Positions 8,156 through 17,424 of a DNA stretch of 64,000 bases are shown piece after piece. Both the position numbers and the translations under genes were made by a program. Positions within the stretch are counted from its first letter, which is position 1; the number at the start of each line of letters is the position of its first letter. The DNA comes from Mycobacterium sp. 852002-50816_SCH5313054-b (GTDB lineage: Bacteria; Actinomycetota; Actinomycetes; Mycobacteriales; Mycobacteriaceae), in assembly GCF_001667185.1 (NCBI RefSeq), contig NZ_LZIC01000131.1, positions 28,608 to 92,607 of the forward strand, written 5' to 3'. The notes under the pieces were generated by a model that worked only from the letters and a program-made list of their open reading frames with translations, was not told the origin of the DNA and made no database searches.

Positions 8156-9537
8156 GCGCACCCGCAGAACCAGAGCTTGGTGGCCAGCGCGTCCATCGCG
8201 TTGCGGCCGTTCGGCCCGGCGTCGTTGGACAGGAACGCGAACGTGAGCACCCGCCCGCTGCGATCGGTGAGCACCCCGACCAGCGAGTTGACGGCGGTCA
8301 ACGAGCCGGTCTTGGCGCGCAGCCAGCCGGCGGGACCTCGATCGGTGGCCGCGTCGAGGAACCGGTCGCCCAGCGTCCCGCTGCCGCCGGCGATCGGTAG
8401 CAGGTCCAGCAACGCGCGCAGCGACGGCTGCTCGGGTCCGGCGGCCGCCTGCGCCACGCCGTCCAGCGTCTTGGCCGTCAACCGGTCGTCGACGGAAAGC
8501 CCGCTGGAATCCACCAGCCTGGCGCCGGCGGTGTCGACGTGCGCGGCGCTCAACCGGTTGGTCACCGCGTCGACCGCCCCGGCGAAGCTCTGTGGCCGGT
8601 TGATCGCGGCCGCCACCTCCCGGGCGATGCACTCGGCCAGCACGTTGTCGGAGTGGTCCATCATCTCGGACAGCCGCTGGATCAGCGGCGCCGACTGCAC
8701 CACGGCCAACTGCCGCGCGCCGGACGGCGCCGTGCCGATCGTCACCGCGCCCGGATCCAGCCCGAGGCCCTTGGCCAGCTCCCGGCCGGCGTCCAGCGCC
8801 GGCGTCCTGGACCGCCGCGAGTTGACCGTGGTCGGCTGGATGCGGCCCGCGTCGATCATCACCGACTCGATCGGCGCGATGTCGCCGTTGTCGACGTCGG
8901 CCGGGTCCCAGCCCTGGGCCATCGTCGGTCCGCTGAACGCCGAGGTGTCGACCTGCACCGCGGTCGGGGTCACGCCGCTGCGGCGGACCTGCTCGACCAG
9001 GTCGCTGATGCGCGCCGAACCCCGGTACCAGGTGTCCACACCCGGCGGCGCCGCCGACAACGCCGGGTCACCGGCACCGACCAGCACGACGGGGCCCTGC
9101 GCATTCTGGCTGCCGGCGACCACCCGGGTGCTGATCCGGGCCTGACGGTCCAGCGTCAGCAACGCCGCGGCGGCCGTCAGGACCTTGTTGGTCGACGCCG
9201 GCACCAGCGGCAGGTCGGGGGCGACCTGCCAGAGCTCTTTTCCGGTGAGGGCGTCGGTGATCCGGCCCCCCAGCTTGCCCAGGTTGGGATCGGCGGCCAC
9301 GGGTCCCAGCGCCCCGGCCACGCCGCCCGGGCTGGGCGTCTCGGCGGTATCAGGCACCGCGACCATCCCCGGCTTGACCGTCGGCGGACGCGGCGGCGGC
9401 ACCGGGACGTGCGCGGCGCCGGCGCCGTGGCCGCCCGTGGTGAAAAACGTCGCCGCCGCCACCACCGCGGCGACGAACGCCAGCACGGCCAGCCCGATGA
9501 ACACTTGGGTGGATTTCCGCCAGCGAGTAGGACCCAT
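8152..9537 (-). CDS. dacB: D-alanyl-D-alanine carboxypeptidase/endopeptidase, S13 family
   Basis: 461 aa from ATG 9537. A single membrane anchor (residues 11-33, QVFIGLAVLAFVAAVVAAAT) and a Pro-rich linker precede a class C penicillin-binding domain. Catalytic motifs are SxxK as S115-TN-K118, SxN as SDN near 293 and KTG near 413. It should trim or cleave peptidoglycan stem peptides outside the membrane. AGGAG lies 4 nt before this ATG, which is why I prefer it to the GTG one codon upstream. It is first in a four-gene minus-strand operon and divergent from ppa. H37Rv equivalent: Rv3627c. Confidence 0.94.
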   Translation of the reverse strand: MGPTRWRKSTQVFIGLAVLAFVAAVVAAATFFTTGGHGAGAAHVPVPPPRPPTVKPGMVAVPDTAETPSPGGVAGALGPVAADPNLGKLGGRITDALTGKELWQVAPDLPLVPASTNKVLTAAAALLTLDRQARISTRVVAGSQNAQGPVVLVGAGDPALSAAPPGVDTWYRGSARISDLVEQVRRSGVTPTAVQVDTSAFSGPTMAQGWDPADVDNGDIAPIESVMIDAGRIQPTTVNSRRSRTPALDAGRELAKGLGLDPGAVTIGTAPSGARQLAVVQSAPLIQRLSEMMDHSDNVLAECIAREVAAAINRPQSFAGAVDAVTNRLSAAHVDTAGARLVDSSGLSVDDRLTAKTLDGVAQAAAGPEQPSLRALLDLLPIAGGSGTLGDRFLDAATDRGPAGWLRAKTGSLTAVNSLVGVLTDRSGRVLTFAFLSNDAGPNGRNAMDALATKLWFCGCA

Positions 9538-9651
9538 CACTCTCCTGACTGTTTGAACCCATTCTGCCGAATCGACCGCAAGACGCTCGACTAGGGTGAT
9601 GCCCGGCGTACTGACCTACCAAGACCCACCCCTCGTGAAGGAGCCCGCGCG

Positions 9652-10143
9652 GTGCAATTCGATGTGACGATCGAGATTCCGAAAGGCCAACGCAACAAGT
9701 ACGAGGTCGATCACGAGACGGGCCGGGTACGTCTGGACCGCTACCTCTACACCTCGATGGCCTATCCCACGGACTACGGGTTCATCGAGGACACCCTGGG
9801 CGAGGACGGCGACCCGCTGGACGCCCTGGTGCTGCTGCCGCAGTCGGTGTTCCCCGGCGTGATCGTGGAGGCGCGCCCGGTGGGCATGTTCCGGATGGTC
9901 GACGAGGCGGGCGGCGACGACAAGGTGCTGTGCGTGCCGGCCGGCGACCACCGCTGGGACCACGTCCAGGACATCGGCGACGTGCCGGAATTCGAACTGG
10001 ACGTGATCAAGCACTTCTTCTCGCAGTACAAGGCGCTGGAGCCGGGCAAGTTCGTCAAGGCGGCCGACTGGGTCGACCGCGCCGAAGCCGAAGCGGAGGT
10101 GCAGCGTTCGGTGGAGCGGTTCAAGGCGTCCGGCGGGCACTGA
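9652..10143 (+). CDS. ppa: Inorganic pyrophosphatase, family I
   Basis: 163 aa from GTG 9652, preceded by AAGGAG with an 8-nt spacer. It hydrolyses PPi to 2 Pi in the cytosol using Mg2+, pulling biosynthetic reactions forward. The family signature EDGDPLDALVLL (three metal-binding Asp) and the substrate-contacting YPTDYGFIEDT, KYEVD and KFVKAADW segments are intact. Nearly identical to the tuberculosis enzyme. Monocistronic-looking and divergent from dacB. Confidence 0.97.
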   Translation: MQFDVTIEIPKGQRNKYEVDHETGRVRLDRYLYTSMAYPTDYGFIEDTLGEDGDPLDALVLLPQSVFPGVIVEARPVGMFRMVDEAGGDDKVLCVPAGDHRWDHVQDIGDVPEFELDVIKHFFSQYKALEPGKFVKAADWVDRAEAEAEVQRSVERFKASGGH

Positions 10144-10202
10144 CCCGCGCTCACGCTTTCGGCATAACCGCGCGCGCCGCGGCGCGGTGGCATCCTGGCG
10201 AT

Positions 10203-10895
10203 GTGACCCCGCTGCTCCATTTCGCCGGCAATTTCTGGTGGCTGATCTTCCCACTGGGCGGCTCGATCGCCGCGAGCGTCAGGGCGGTCGCGGCGGCCAA
10301 CGAGCGCCGCGCCGAACGGCGCCTCGAGCGCTACCGGCTGAAGCAGCAGGCCAAGATCGCGGCGGCACAGGCGTCCGGGCGCGCGCGCGACAACCTGGAC
10401 GGCTCACGCCGGGAGCTCGCGAAACTGCTTGCGGCGCACGACCGTACCGACGCGCGGTGGTTCGACTACGAGCTCGACATCGCCAAGCTGCTGGACTTCC
10501 CCATGATGACCGACATGCGGGCTCCGCTGACCATCGCGTTTCACAGGGCGAAGGCGCGCGCCGACCTGCTGCGCCCGGAGCGCACCGAGGACCTGGTCGG
10601 TGACCGGACGGCTCAACGGGAATACCGCGACGCCGTGCACGAGTACATCAGCGCGTTCGAGATCGCCGAGGCCGAGGCGATCCGCCGCCGCCGTAGCGAC
10701 TTCTCGCAGGACGACCAGCAACGGCTGGCGCGCGCGCAGAACCTGCTGCACCTGGCGCAGGACGAGGCGGCCACGCACGACGAGCGACAGAACGCCTACC
10801 TGCGGGCACGCAAGGAACTCGACGGGCTCATCGCGCTGCCGGCGCCGGCCCGCGCCGCCATCGAACGGCGCATCGCCGGGCAGATCGAGGCCTAG
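10203..10895 (+). CDS. Membrane-anchored coiled-coil protein, unknown function
   Basis: 230 aa from GTG 10203 (VTPLLHFAGNFWWLIF). One N-terminal transmembrane segment (residues 5-28) is followed by a long, highly charged helical region rich in Arg/Glu/Ala (ERRAERRLERYRLKQQAK and similar) that should form a coiled coil in the cytoplasm. Composition is typical of genuine mycobacterial coding sequence and the frame fills the gap between ppa and the TerC-like gene. I know of no counterpart between Rv3628 and Rv3629c in H37Rv. No strong RBS is visible. Converges with, and overlaps by 4 bp, the next gene. Confidence 0.75.
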   Translation: MTPLLHFAGNFWWLIFPLGGSIAASVRAVAAANERRAERRLERYRLKQQAKIAAAQASGRARDNLDGSRRELAKLLAAHDRTDARWFDYELDIAKLLDFPMMTDMRAPLTIAFHRAKARADLLRPERTEDLVGDRTAQREYRDAVHEYISAFEIAEAEAIRRRRSDFSQDDQQRLARAQNLLHLAQDEAATHDERQNAYLRARKELDGLIALPAPARAAIERRIAGQIEA

Positions 10896-11986
10896 GTCGA
10901 GTTCGCCGCGGCCCTGGCAGTGCGCCGGTTGCGCAACACGCTCCAGCCCAACGCCGCCGCGATGAAGACCACGCCCACCGAAGCGGTGACCGCCTCGGGC
11001 ACCTGAAAACGCGGCTCGATGGAGAACAACATGATCGCGGCCAGCACGCCGATCGCCCAGTGCGCGCCGTGTTCCAGGTACACGTAGCGGTCCAGGGCGT
11101 CCTGTTGGACGAGATAGATGGTGATCGACCGGACGAACATCGAGCCCACCAGCCCCAGGCCCAGCGCGATGAGGATCGGGTCCGAGGTGATCGCGAAGGC
11201 GCCGGTGACCCCGTCGAAGGAGAAGGCGGCGTCGAGCACCTCGAGATAGAGGAACAGCGTCAGCCCGGCCTTGCCGACCGCCGCGCCGGCGGCCTTGCCG
11301 GCCGTCACCGCCTCGACGTCGGAGGGCCGAAACGCCCGGCTCATACCGTTGACGATGAGGTAGGTGATCAGACCCAGCAGCCCGGCGATCAAGACCGTCG
11401 CGCGTTCGTCGCTGGAGTGCGTCAGCCGCGTCCCGGCAAGGACCAGCGCGGCCGCGGCCACCACCACCGACACCTGACCCAGGCGCCCGATGCGCGCGAA
11501 CGGGATCTCAATCCACTTGAGCCACTTGATATCCCGGTCGTGGAAGACGAAATCCAAAAACAGCATCAATAGAAAGACTCCGCCGAAGGCCGCGATCTGG
11601 GGGTGGGCGGCAACGATCAGCTTTTCGTAGCTGGGTGACCCATCGGGGAATTCCTGCGCACCGTGCGGCGGCGGGTTGAGCGCCAACTCGAATGCGCGCA
11701 CCGGTGCCAGGCCCGCGGTCGCCCACACGATCAGCAACGGGAACACCAACCGCATGCCGAACACGGCGATCAAGATCCCGATCGTCAGGAACATCTGCCG
11801 CCAGAACGGGCTCATCCGCTTCAGGATCGCCGCGTTGATGATCGCGTTGTCGAACGACAGCGACACCTCGAGAACGGCCAGCACCACCAGCACAAAAAGG
11901 GCGTTCGGTCCGCCGTGGGCGTACCCGGCGGCGAGCGCCGCCACGGTGATTAACAGCGAAATCCCGAAGATGCGGAACGCGGCCAT
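10892..11986 (-). CDS. DUF475/TerC-like integral membrane protein
   Basis: 364 aa from ATG 11986, preceded by GGAAGGA. About nine membrane segments. The hallmark acidic intramembrane motifs of the TerC superfamily are present twice: EVSLSFDNAIINA near residue 40 and EVLDAAFSFDGVTGAF near residue 240, a pseudo-repeat of the E(x)nFDN/FDG kind thought to bind divalent cations. By family this suggests metal homeostasis (for example Mn efflux) or stress resistance; unproven here. Corresponds to Rv3629c by position. Confidence 0.85.
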   Translation of the reverse strand: MAAFRIFGISLLITVAALAAGYAHGGPNALFVLVVLAVLEVSLSFDNAIINAAILKRMSPFWRQMFLTIGILIAVFGMRLVFPLLIVWATAGLAPVRAFELALNPPPHGAQEFPDGSPSYEKLIVAAHPQIAAFGGVFLLMLFLDFVFHDRDIKWLKWIEIPFARIGRLGQVSVVVAAAALVLAGTRLTHSSDERATVLIAGLLGLITYLIVNGMSRAFRPSDVEAVTAGKAAGAAVGKAGLTLFLYLEVLDAAFSFDGVTGAFAITSDPILIALGLGLVGSMFVRSITIYLVQQDALDRYVYLEHGAHWAIGVLAAIMLFSIEPRFQVPEAVTASVGVVFIAAALGWSVLRNRRTARAAANST

Positions 11987-12093
11987 GGATCCTTCCCGAC
12001 AGCCGCCCACGATAGCGAACCGCCTCGCCGGCGCGGTCCGTCACTGCCGGGCACTTACTATTTTCAAATTGTGGGGAAACAGGCGCTGCCCCG

Positions 12094-13353
12094 GTGACCG
12101 AAGTCGGGGCCTCCAGGGGGCCGGTCGCGCGTGGCAGCGTGGCCCGGGTCGGCACCGCCACCGCGTTGACCGCGCTGTGCGGGTACGCGGTGATCTATCT
12201 GGCCGCCCGTGATCTGGCGCCGCGCGGCTTCTCGATCTTCGGGGTGTTTTGGGGGGCGTTCGGCCTGGTGACCGGCGCCGCCAACGGGTTGCTGCAGGAG
12301 AGCACCCGGGAGGTCCGCTCGGCGAGCTACCTCGGCGACATCGGGGCGGCCTCGCTCGGGCGCACCCATCCGCTGCGCGTCGCCGCGCTGGTCGGCGTGG
12401 CGGCGGCCGTGGTGATCGCCGGCAGCTCGCCGTTGTGGAGCGCCCGGGTTTTCGTCGAGGCGCGCTGGCTGTCGGTGGCTCTGCTCAGCGTCGGGCTGGC
12501 CGGATTCTGCCTGCACGCCACCCTGCTCGGCATGCTGGCCGGCACCAACCACTGGACCTCATACGGGGCGCTCATGGTGACCGACGCGGTCATCCGGGTG
12601 GCGGTGGCGGCGGCGACGTTCGCGATCGGCTGGGGCCTGGCCGGGTTCCTGTGGGCCACCGTGGCCGGCGCGACGGCGTGGCTGATCACGCTGGCCATCT
12701 CGCCGACGGCGCGCGCAGCGGCCCGGCTGCTGACACCGGGCGACACCGCGACCTTCCTGCGCGGGGCCGCCCACTCGATCACCGCGGCCGGTGCCAGCGC
12801 GATCCTGGTGATGGGCTTTCCGGTCCTGCTGAAGCTGACCAGCACCGACCTGGGGGCGGAGGGCGGCGTGATCATCCTCGCGGTGACCTTGACCCGCGCG
12901 CCGCTGCTGGTGCCGCTGACCGCCATGCAGGGCAATCTCATCGCTCACTTCGTCGACGAGCGCAGCGACCGGCTCCGGGCGCTGGTACGCCCGGCGGCGA
13001 TCATCGGCGGCATCGGCGCGGTCGGCGTGCTGGCGGCCGGGGTGGTCGGGCCCTGGTTGCTGCGCGTCTTCTTCGGGCCGCAGTACCAGGCGAGCAGCGC
13101 GCTGCTGGCCTGGCTGACGGCGGCCGCCGTGGCGATCGCCATGCTGACGCTGACCGGCGCCGCCACCGTCGCGGCCGCACTGCATCGGGCCTATGCGCTG
13201 GGGTGGGTCGGGGCGACGGTGGCGTCGGGGCTGTTGTTGATGTTGCCGCTGCCGCTGCAGACGCGCACCGTGGTCGGCCTGTTGTGCGGCCCGCTGGTGG
13301 GAATCGGTGTCCACCTGGCGGCGCTGGCGCGCGCCGGGCGCTTAACCGGCTGA
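12094..13353 (+). CDS. Polytopic membrane protein, polysaccharide flippase-like (Rv3630 type)
   Basis: 419 aa from GTG 12094. About twelve hydrophobic helices with the Ala/Gly/Leu composition and TATALTALCGYAVIYLA-type first helix of Wzx/MATE-like lipid-linked sugar flippases. A plausible -10 TACTAT lies at 12056-12061 and a GGGGA RBS about 20 nt before the start. It is 24 bp upstream of ppgS, which makes decaprenyl-phosphate-GalNAc in tuberculosis. A role in flipping that lipid-linked sugar across the membrane is an attractive inference from context only. Confidence 0.82.
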   Translation: MTEVGASRGPVARGSVARVGTATALTALCGYAVIYLAARDLAPRGFSIFGVFWGAFGLVTGAANGLLQESTREVRSASYLGDIGAASLGRTHPLRVAALVGVAAAVVIAGSSPLWSARVFVEARWLSVALLSVGLAGFCLHATLLGMLAGTNHWTSYGALMVTDAVIRVAVAAATFAIGWGLAGFLWATVAGATAWLITLAISPTARAAARLLTPGDTATFLRGAAHSITAAGASAILVMGFPVLLKLTSTDLGAEGGVIILAVTLTRAPLLVPLTAMQGNLIAHFVDERSDRLRALVRPAAIIGGIGAVGVLAAGVVGPWLLRVFFGPQYQASSALLAWLTAAAVAIAMLTLTGAATVAAALHRAYALGWVGATVASGLLLMLPLPLQTRTVVGLLCGPLVGIGVHLAALARAGRLTG

Positions 13354-13377
13354 TCCTGGCTACCCTTATGGGCTTAG

Positions 13378-14079
13378 ATGGCTACTGAATCCCAATACTC
13401 CGGCGTCTGGATCGTCATTCCCGCCTTCAACGAGGCCGCGGTCATCGGCGAGGTGATCGCCGACGTGCGCTCGGTCTTCGATCACGCCGTCTGCGTGGAC
13501 GACGGCAGCACCGACGGCACGGGCGAGATCGCCCGGCGGGCCGGGGCCCATTTGGTGCGCCATCCGGTCAACCTCGGCCAGGGCGCGGCGATCCAGACCG
13601 GCGTCGAGTACGCCCGCAAGCAGCCGGGGGCGCAGGTGTTCGCCACCTTCGACGCCGACGGCCAGCACCGCGTCAAGGACGTGGCCGCGATGGTCGACCG
13701 GCTCGGCGCGGCCGACGTCGACGTCGTCATCGGCACCCGGTTCGGCACGCGGGAGGGCAGCCGGCCGCCGTTTTTCAAGCGGATCGTGCTGCAGACCGCG
13801 GCGCGGCTCAGCCGCCGCGGTCGCCGACTTGGCTTGACCGACACCAACAATGGGCTGCGCGTGTTCAACAAGAGGGTCGCCGACGGGCTCGACATCACCA
13901 TGAGCGGCATGAGCCACGCCAATGAGTTCATTTCGTTGATTGCCGAAAACCATTGGCGCGTAGCGGAACAACCCGTCGAGGTGCTGTACACCGAATACTC
14001 GAAGTCCAAGGGGCAACCCCTGCTCAACGGCGTCAACATCATTTTCGACGGGTTCCTGCGAGGGAGGACTTCGAGATGA
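13378..14079 (+). CDS. ppgS: Polyprenyl-phosphate N-acetylgalactosaminyl synthase (GT2)
   Basis: 233 aa. A GT-A family 2 glycosyltransferase: IVIPAFNEAAVIGEV at the N-terminus, nucleotide-sugar aspartates in CVDDGSTDGTGE (41-42), and the metal/acceptor motif FDADGQHR near 93. No membrane helices, so it depends on partners or peripheral attachment. The tuberculosis orthologue (Rv3631) loads GalNAc on decaprenyl phosphate, donor for the galactosamine on arabinogalactan. Its stop overlaps the next ATG as ATGA, coupling it to the small membrane partner. Confidence 0.9.
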   Translation: MATESQYSGVWIVIPAFNEAAVIGEVIADVRSVFDHAVCVDDGSTDGTGEIARRAGAHLVRHPVNLGQGAAIQTGVEYARKQPGAQVFATFDADGQHRVKDVAAMVDRLGAADVDVVIGTRFGTREGSRPPFFKRIVLQTAARLSRRGRRLGLTDTNNGLRVFNKRVADGLDITMSGMSHANEFISLIAENHWRVAEQPVEVLYTEYSKSKGQPLLNGVNIIFDGFLRGRTSR

Positions 14080-14432
14080 ACTGGATCCAGGTGCTGCTGA
14101 TCGGGGCGATCGTCGCGCTACTGGTCTACCTGCTGAGGTCCCGCCGGAGCTCACGATCCAAGGCGTGGGTCAAGGTCGGTTACGTCATGTTCGTGCTCGC
14201 CGGCGTCTACGCCGTGCTGCGGCCCGACGATACGACGGTGGTGGCGCACTGGTTCGGCGTGCGCCGTGGCACCGACCTGATGCTCTACGCGCTGATCATG
14301 GCGTTCAGCTTCACCACGCTGAGCACCTACATGCGGTTCAAGGACCTGGAATTGCGCTACGCGCGACTGGCCCGGGCCGTCGCGCTGGAGGGCGCACAGG
14401 AACCCGAGCAGCGCACGGCGTCGTCGAGCTGA
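14076..14432 (+). CDS. Small membrane partner of PpgS (DUF2304-like, Rv3632 type)
   Basis: 118 aa from ATG 14076, with GAGGGAGG upstream inside ppgS. Three predicted membrane helices (LLIGAIVALLVYLL; VKVGYVMFVLAGVYAVL; LMLYALIMAFSFTTLSTYM) and a short charged tail. The DUF2304 family typically accompanies GT2 polyprenyl-phosphate glycosyltransferases. The tuberculosis equivalent (Rv3632) has been reported to stimulate PpgS. The 4-bp overlap fits a membrane tether co-translated with the soluble enzyme. Confidence 0.88.
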   Translation: MNWIQVLLIGAIVALLVYLLRSRRSSRSKAWVKVGYVMFVLAGVYAVLRPDDTTVVAHWFGVRRGTDLMLYALIMAFSFTTLSTYMRFKDLELRYARLARAVALEGAQEPEQRTASSS

Positions 14433-14502
14433 CCCGCGACCACCACCGCAAAACCTTTGGGATGAAACCGAAGTCGGACGCCTCCGCGATGTGGCGACTG
14501 GC

Positions 14503-17154
14503 CTAACCGATCAGCCCGTGGGTGCCTCGGTTGCCGTACAGCCGGCCGCCGGTACCACCGCTGCCGCCGATGCCTACGTTGCCAGTCCCGGGGGCGGCGC
14601 CGCCGTTGCCGCCATTGCCGCCATTGCCGATCTGCCCGACGACGTTCCCGCCGTTACCGCCGGTACCGCCGTTACCAGTCAAATTCCCGCCGCTGCCGCC
14701 GGTGCCGCCGTTGCCGGCATTGCCGATCAGTCCGACGGCGGCACCGCCATTACCGCCATTGCCGCCCGAGCCGCTCGCCACGCCATTGCTGCCGTTCCCA
14801 CCGGAGCCGCCGTTGCCGTACAGCCGTCCTCCGGCGCCGCCGTCACCACCCTGGGCGCCGGTGCCGAACACGGGCGTTCCGCCGTTGCCGCCGGCGCCCC
14901 CGCTGCCGAACATGCCCGCGTTCCCGCCGGCACCGCCGGCCTGGGCGCTCCCGCCATTGCCGCCGTTACCCCCGTCACCCCGCAGGTAGCCGCCGTTCCC
15001 GCCGGCCCCGGCGGCGCCGCCGGGGCCGGTGCCGCCGCTGGCGATGCCGCCGCTGCCACCGCTGCCGCCGTTGCCGTACATGCCAGCGTCGCCGCCGGTG
15101 GCACCGGCCCCGCCGCGGGCTCCGCCGTTACCGCCGTTGCCGCCGGCGCCGCCATCGCCGTGCAGCAGCCCGCCAGTGCCCGCCGCGCCGCCGGCCGCGC
15201 CGACCCCGTTAAAACCGGCATTGCCGCCCCTGCCGCCACTGCCGCCATTGCCCCACAGTCCAGCGTTGCCGCCCGCACCGCCGACGGCGCCCGGGGCGGT
15301 GGCGGCGTCACCGCCGTTGCCGCCCGCACCGCCATTACCCCACAAGGCCCCGCCATGACCACCATTGCCGCCGGGCTCACCGGGCCCACCGAGCCCGCCG
15401 GTGCCGCCGGCGCCGAAAAGCCCGGCAGCCCCCCCACCGCCGCCGGCCTCGCCGGCCCCGCCGGAGCCGCCGCTTCCGCCGTTGCCGAACAGCAGCCCCC
15501 CGCTGCCGCCCGCCTGGCCCGTGCCGTTGCTCGCGTTACCGCCGTTGCCGCCGAGCTGTGCGTTGCCGCCCCTACCGCCGGTTCCCGCGGTGACGGTCCC
15601 GGCGCCACCCGTGTCGCCGCCGTTACCGCCGCTGCCGAAGAGACCCGCATTGCCGCCGTTACCGCCGCTGCCGCCATTCATGCCGGCACCGCCGGCGCCG
15701 CCGTTGCCGAGCAGCCCCACGGCATTGCCGCCGTTACCGCCGATGCCGGTTCCGCCGTTCAAAGGGACACCGGCGTCGCCGCCGCGGCCGCCGTCGCCAT
15801 ACACCAGTCCTCCCGTACCGCCAGCGCCTCCGGTGCCGCCGTTGTTATTGCCCCCGAAACCGCCCGCGCCGGGCCCGCCCGTGCCGCCGGCCCCGCCGTG
15901 ACCGAACAGACCCATGGCATTGCCGCCGTTACCGCCGTTACCGCCGTTGACGACACCTCCCTGGAGGCCCACGCCGCCGTGGCCGCCGATACCGCCGTTA
16001 CCGGCCACGATCCCGCCATTGCCGCCCGCCCCGCCGGCCTGTTGCACGAACGCGGCGCCACCGGCACCGCCGTTGCCGATCAGCCAGGCGTGCCCACCGT
16101 TACCGGGGGCGAGAGCCTGGCCGATGGACTGGCCACCGTCGCCGCCGTTGCCATACAGGAACCCGCCATTCGCGCCGGCTTGACCACTGCCGCCGGTGCC
16201 GCCGTTGCCGACCAATAGTCCCGCGTGGCCGGCGGCGCCGCCCAGAACATTCCCGCCGACGGCCATCCCGCCCCTGCCGCCATTGCCGAACAGCTGGGCG
16301 TTGCCGCCGGCTCCGGCCGCGCCGGACGTCGCCACCGTGCCGCCGATACCACCGTCGCCGCCGTTACCGGCGTTGCCGTACCACAGCCCGCCATTCGCGC
16401 CGGGCCGGCCGGCGCCACCGGCGCCGGTACCACTGCCGCCGTCGCCGCCGTTACCGCCGGCGCCACCGAAGAACCCCGCGGCACCCGCGGCGCCGCCGCT
16501 ACCGCCGTTCCCGCCTCCGATGCCGAAGCCGTTGCCCCCGGTGCCGCCGTTGCCACCACCACCACCGAACAGCCCACCGGCAGCGCCATTCCCGCCGGCG
16601 CCGCCGGCGCCGCCGGCCGCGGAATTGTTCGCGCCGGCCCCGCCGCTGCCGCCGTGACCCCACAGCAGCCCGGCCGCCCCGCCGTTGCCGCCGGGCCCGC
16701 CCGTGGCGGCCACGCCGGATCCGCCGTTGCCGCCGTTGCCGATCAGGATCCCGGCGGCCCCGCCGTTTAACCCGCTGCCGGCGGGTGCGTCGGCGCCATT
16801 GCCGATCAACGGGCGTCCCACCAGCGCCTCGGTGGGAGCGTTAATCAGGTTCAGCGCGGCCTGCAGGGGACTCGCGTTGGCCGCCTCGGCGGCCGCATAC
16901 GAGCTCGCGGCGCCATTCACCGCCTGCGCAAACTGCTCGTGAAACGCCGCCGCCTGGGCGCTGACCGCCTGGTAGACCAGCGCGTGTTCCCCAAACAGCG
17001 ACGCAATCGCCGCCGACACCTCGTCCGCAGCCGCCGCCAACAACCCAGTTGTCGGGGCCGCCGCCGCCACGTTGGCCGCGCGGACCGCCGAACCAATATT
17101 CGCCAAATCCATTGCCGCCGCAGCCAATTCCGGATCCGCGCTCACAAGCAACAT
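14503..17154 (-). CDS. PE_PGRS family protein
   Basis: 883 aa. The PE domain (MLLVSADPELAAAAMDL start, PTTGLLAAAADEVSAAIASLFG core) carries the YxxxE export signal at SYAAAEAAN. A typical GRPLIGNGADA linker precedes about 740 residues of Gly-Gly-Ala/Asn repeats (GNGGxGGxGG, LFGNGG, LYGNGG) forming a PGRS domain with the usual calcium-binding-like GGXGXD/NXUX spirit. GGAGG lies 6 nt before ATG 17154. No distinct C-terminal domain follows the repeats; the protein ends RGTHGLIG. Secreted/surface exposed. In H37Rv no PE_PGRS lies at this exact place (between Rv3632 and galE1), so this is a species-specific copy. Confidence 0.95.
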   Translation of the reverse strand: MLLVSADPELAAAAMDLANIGSAVRAANVAAAAPTTGLLAAAADEVSAAIASLFGEHALVYQAVSAQAAAFHEQFAQAVNGAASSYAAAEAANASPLQAALNLINAPTEALVGRPLIGNGADAPAGSGLNGGAAGILIGNGGNGGSGVAATGGPGGNGGAAGLLWGHGGSGGAGANNSAAGGAGGAGGNGAAGGLFGGGGGNGGTGGNGFGIGGGNGGSGGAAGAAGFFGGAGGNGGDGGSGTGAGGAGRPGANGGLWYGNAGNGGDGGIGGTVATSGAAGAGGNAQLFGNGGRGGMAVGGNVLGGAAGHAGLLVGNGGTGGSGQAGANGGFLYGNGGDGGQSIGQALAPGNGGHAWLIGNGGAGGAAFVQQAGGAGGNGGIVAGNGGIGGHGGVGLQGGVVNGGNGGNGGNAMGLFGHGGAGGTGGPGAGGFGGNNNGGTGGAGGTGGLVYGDGGRGGDAGVPLNGGTGIGGNGGNAVGLLGNGGAGGAGMNGGSGGNGGNAGLFGSGGNGGDTGGAGTVTAGTGGRGGNAQLGGNGGNASNGTGQAGGSGGLLFGNGGSGGSGGAGEAGGGGGAAGLFGAGGTGGLGGPGEPGGNGGHGGALWGNGGAGGNGGDAATAPGAVGGAGGNAGLWGNGGSGGRGGNAGFNGVGAAGGAAGTGGLLHGDGGAGGNGGNGGARGGAGATGGDAGMYGNGGSGGSGGIASGGTGPGGAAGAGGNGGYLRGDGGNGGNGGSAQAGGAGGNAGMFGSGGAGGNGGTPVFGTGAQGGDGGAGGRLYGNGGSGGNGSNGVASGSGGNGGNGGAAVGLIGNAGNGGTGGSGGNLTGNGGTGGNGGNVVGQIGNGGNGGNGGAAPGTGNVGIGGSGGTGGRLYGNRGTHGLIG

Positions 17155-17379
17155 GACGATCCTCCACCCTGGGATACCTCAGCCATAGCCAGAGCCGCTA
17201 GCACAGGCCAATGGTATAGCGGTCCCCGATCCAGGTCGCCAGTTCCGCCAGTTTGTCGGGCCAACAATTGATCGGACATTTCGCGATCGGCGCTGTCACT
17301 CCACCAGCGTGACGCTGTTGCGGGGCAAGGCTTTAGACCGGACACAACCCGAACAGCCGTCGAACGTGTAACCAGGGCG

Positions 17380-17398
17380 GAAAATCCGCCGGATTTTC
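17380..17398 (-). terminator. Hairpin downstream of galE1
   Basis: Perfect 8-bp arms GAAAATCC / GGATTTTC with a 3-nt loop, about 27 nt past the galE1 stop in the transcript direction. There is no U-tract, so termination would be factor-dependent or the hairpin may simply protect the 3' end. The rest of the 270-bp spacer 17155-17424 shows no gene. Confidence 0.35.
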
Positions 17399-17424
17399 GC
17401 CGTCAGTGCACGCTCGGCGGAGGG

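Noticed and set aside
14503..17154. Dense short GC-rich DNA repeats that could look like a CRISPR or satellite array, and several long open frames on both strands
   Set aside because: They are the codon-level repeats of one PE_PGRS gene (Gly-Gly-Ala/Asn units); there are no uniform spacers and the other frames are translation shadows.
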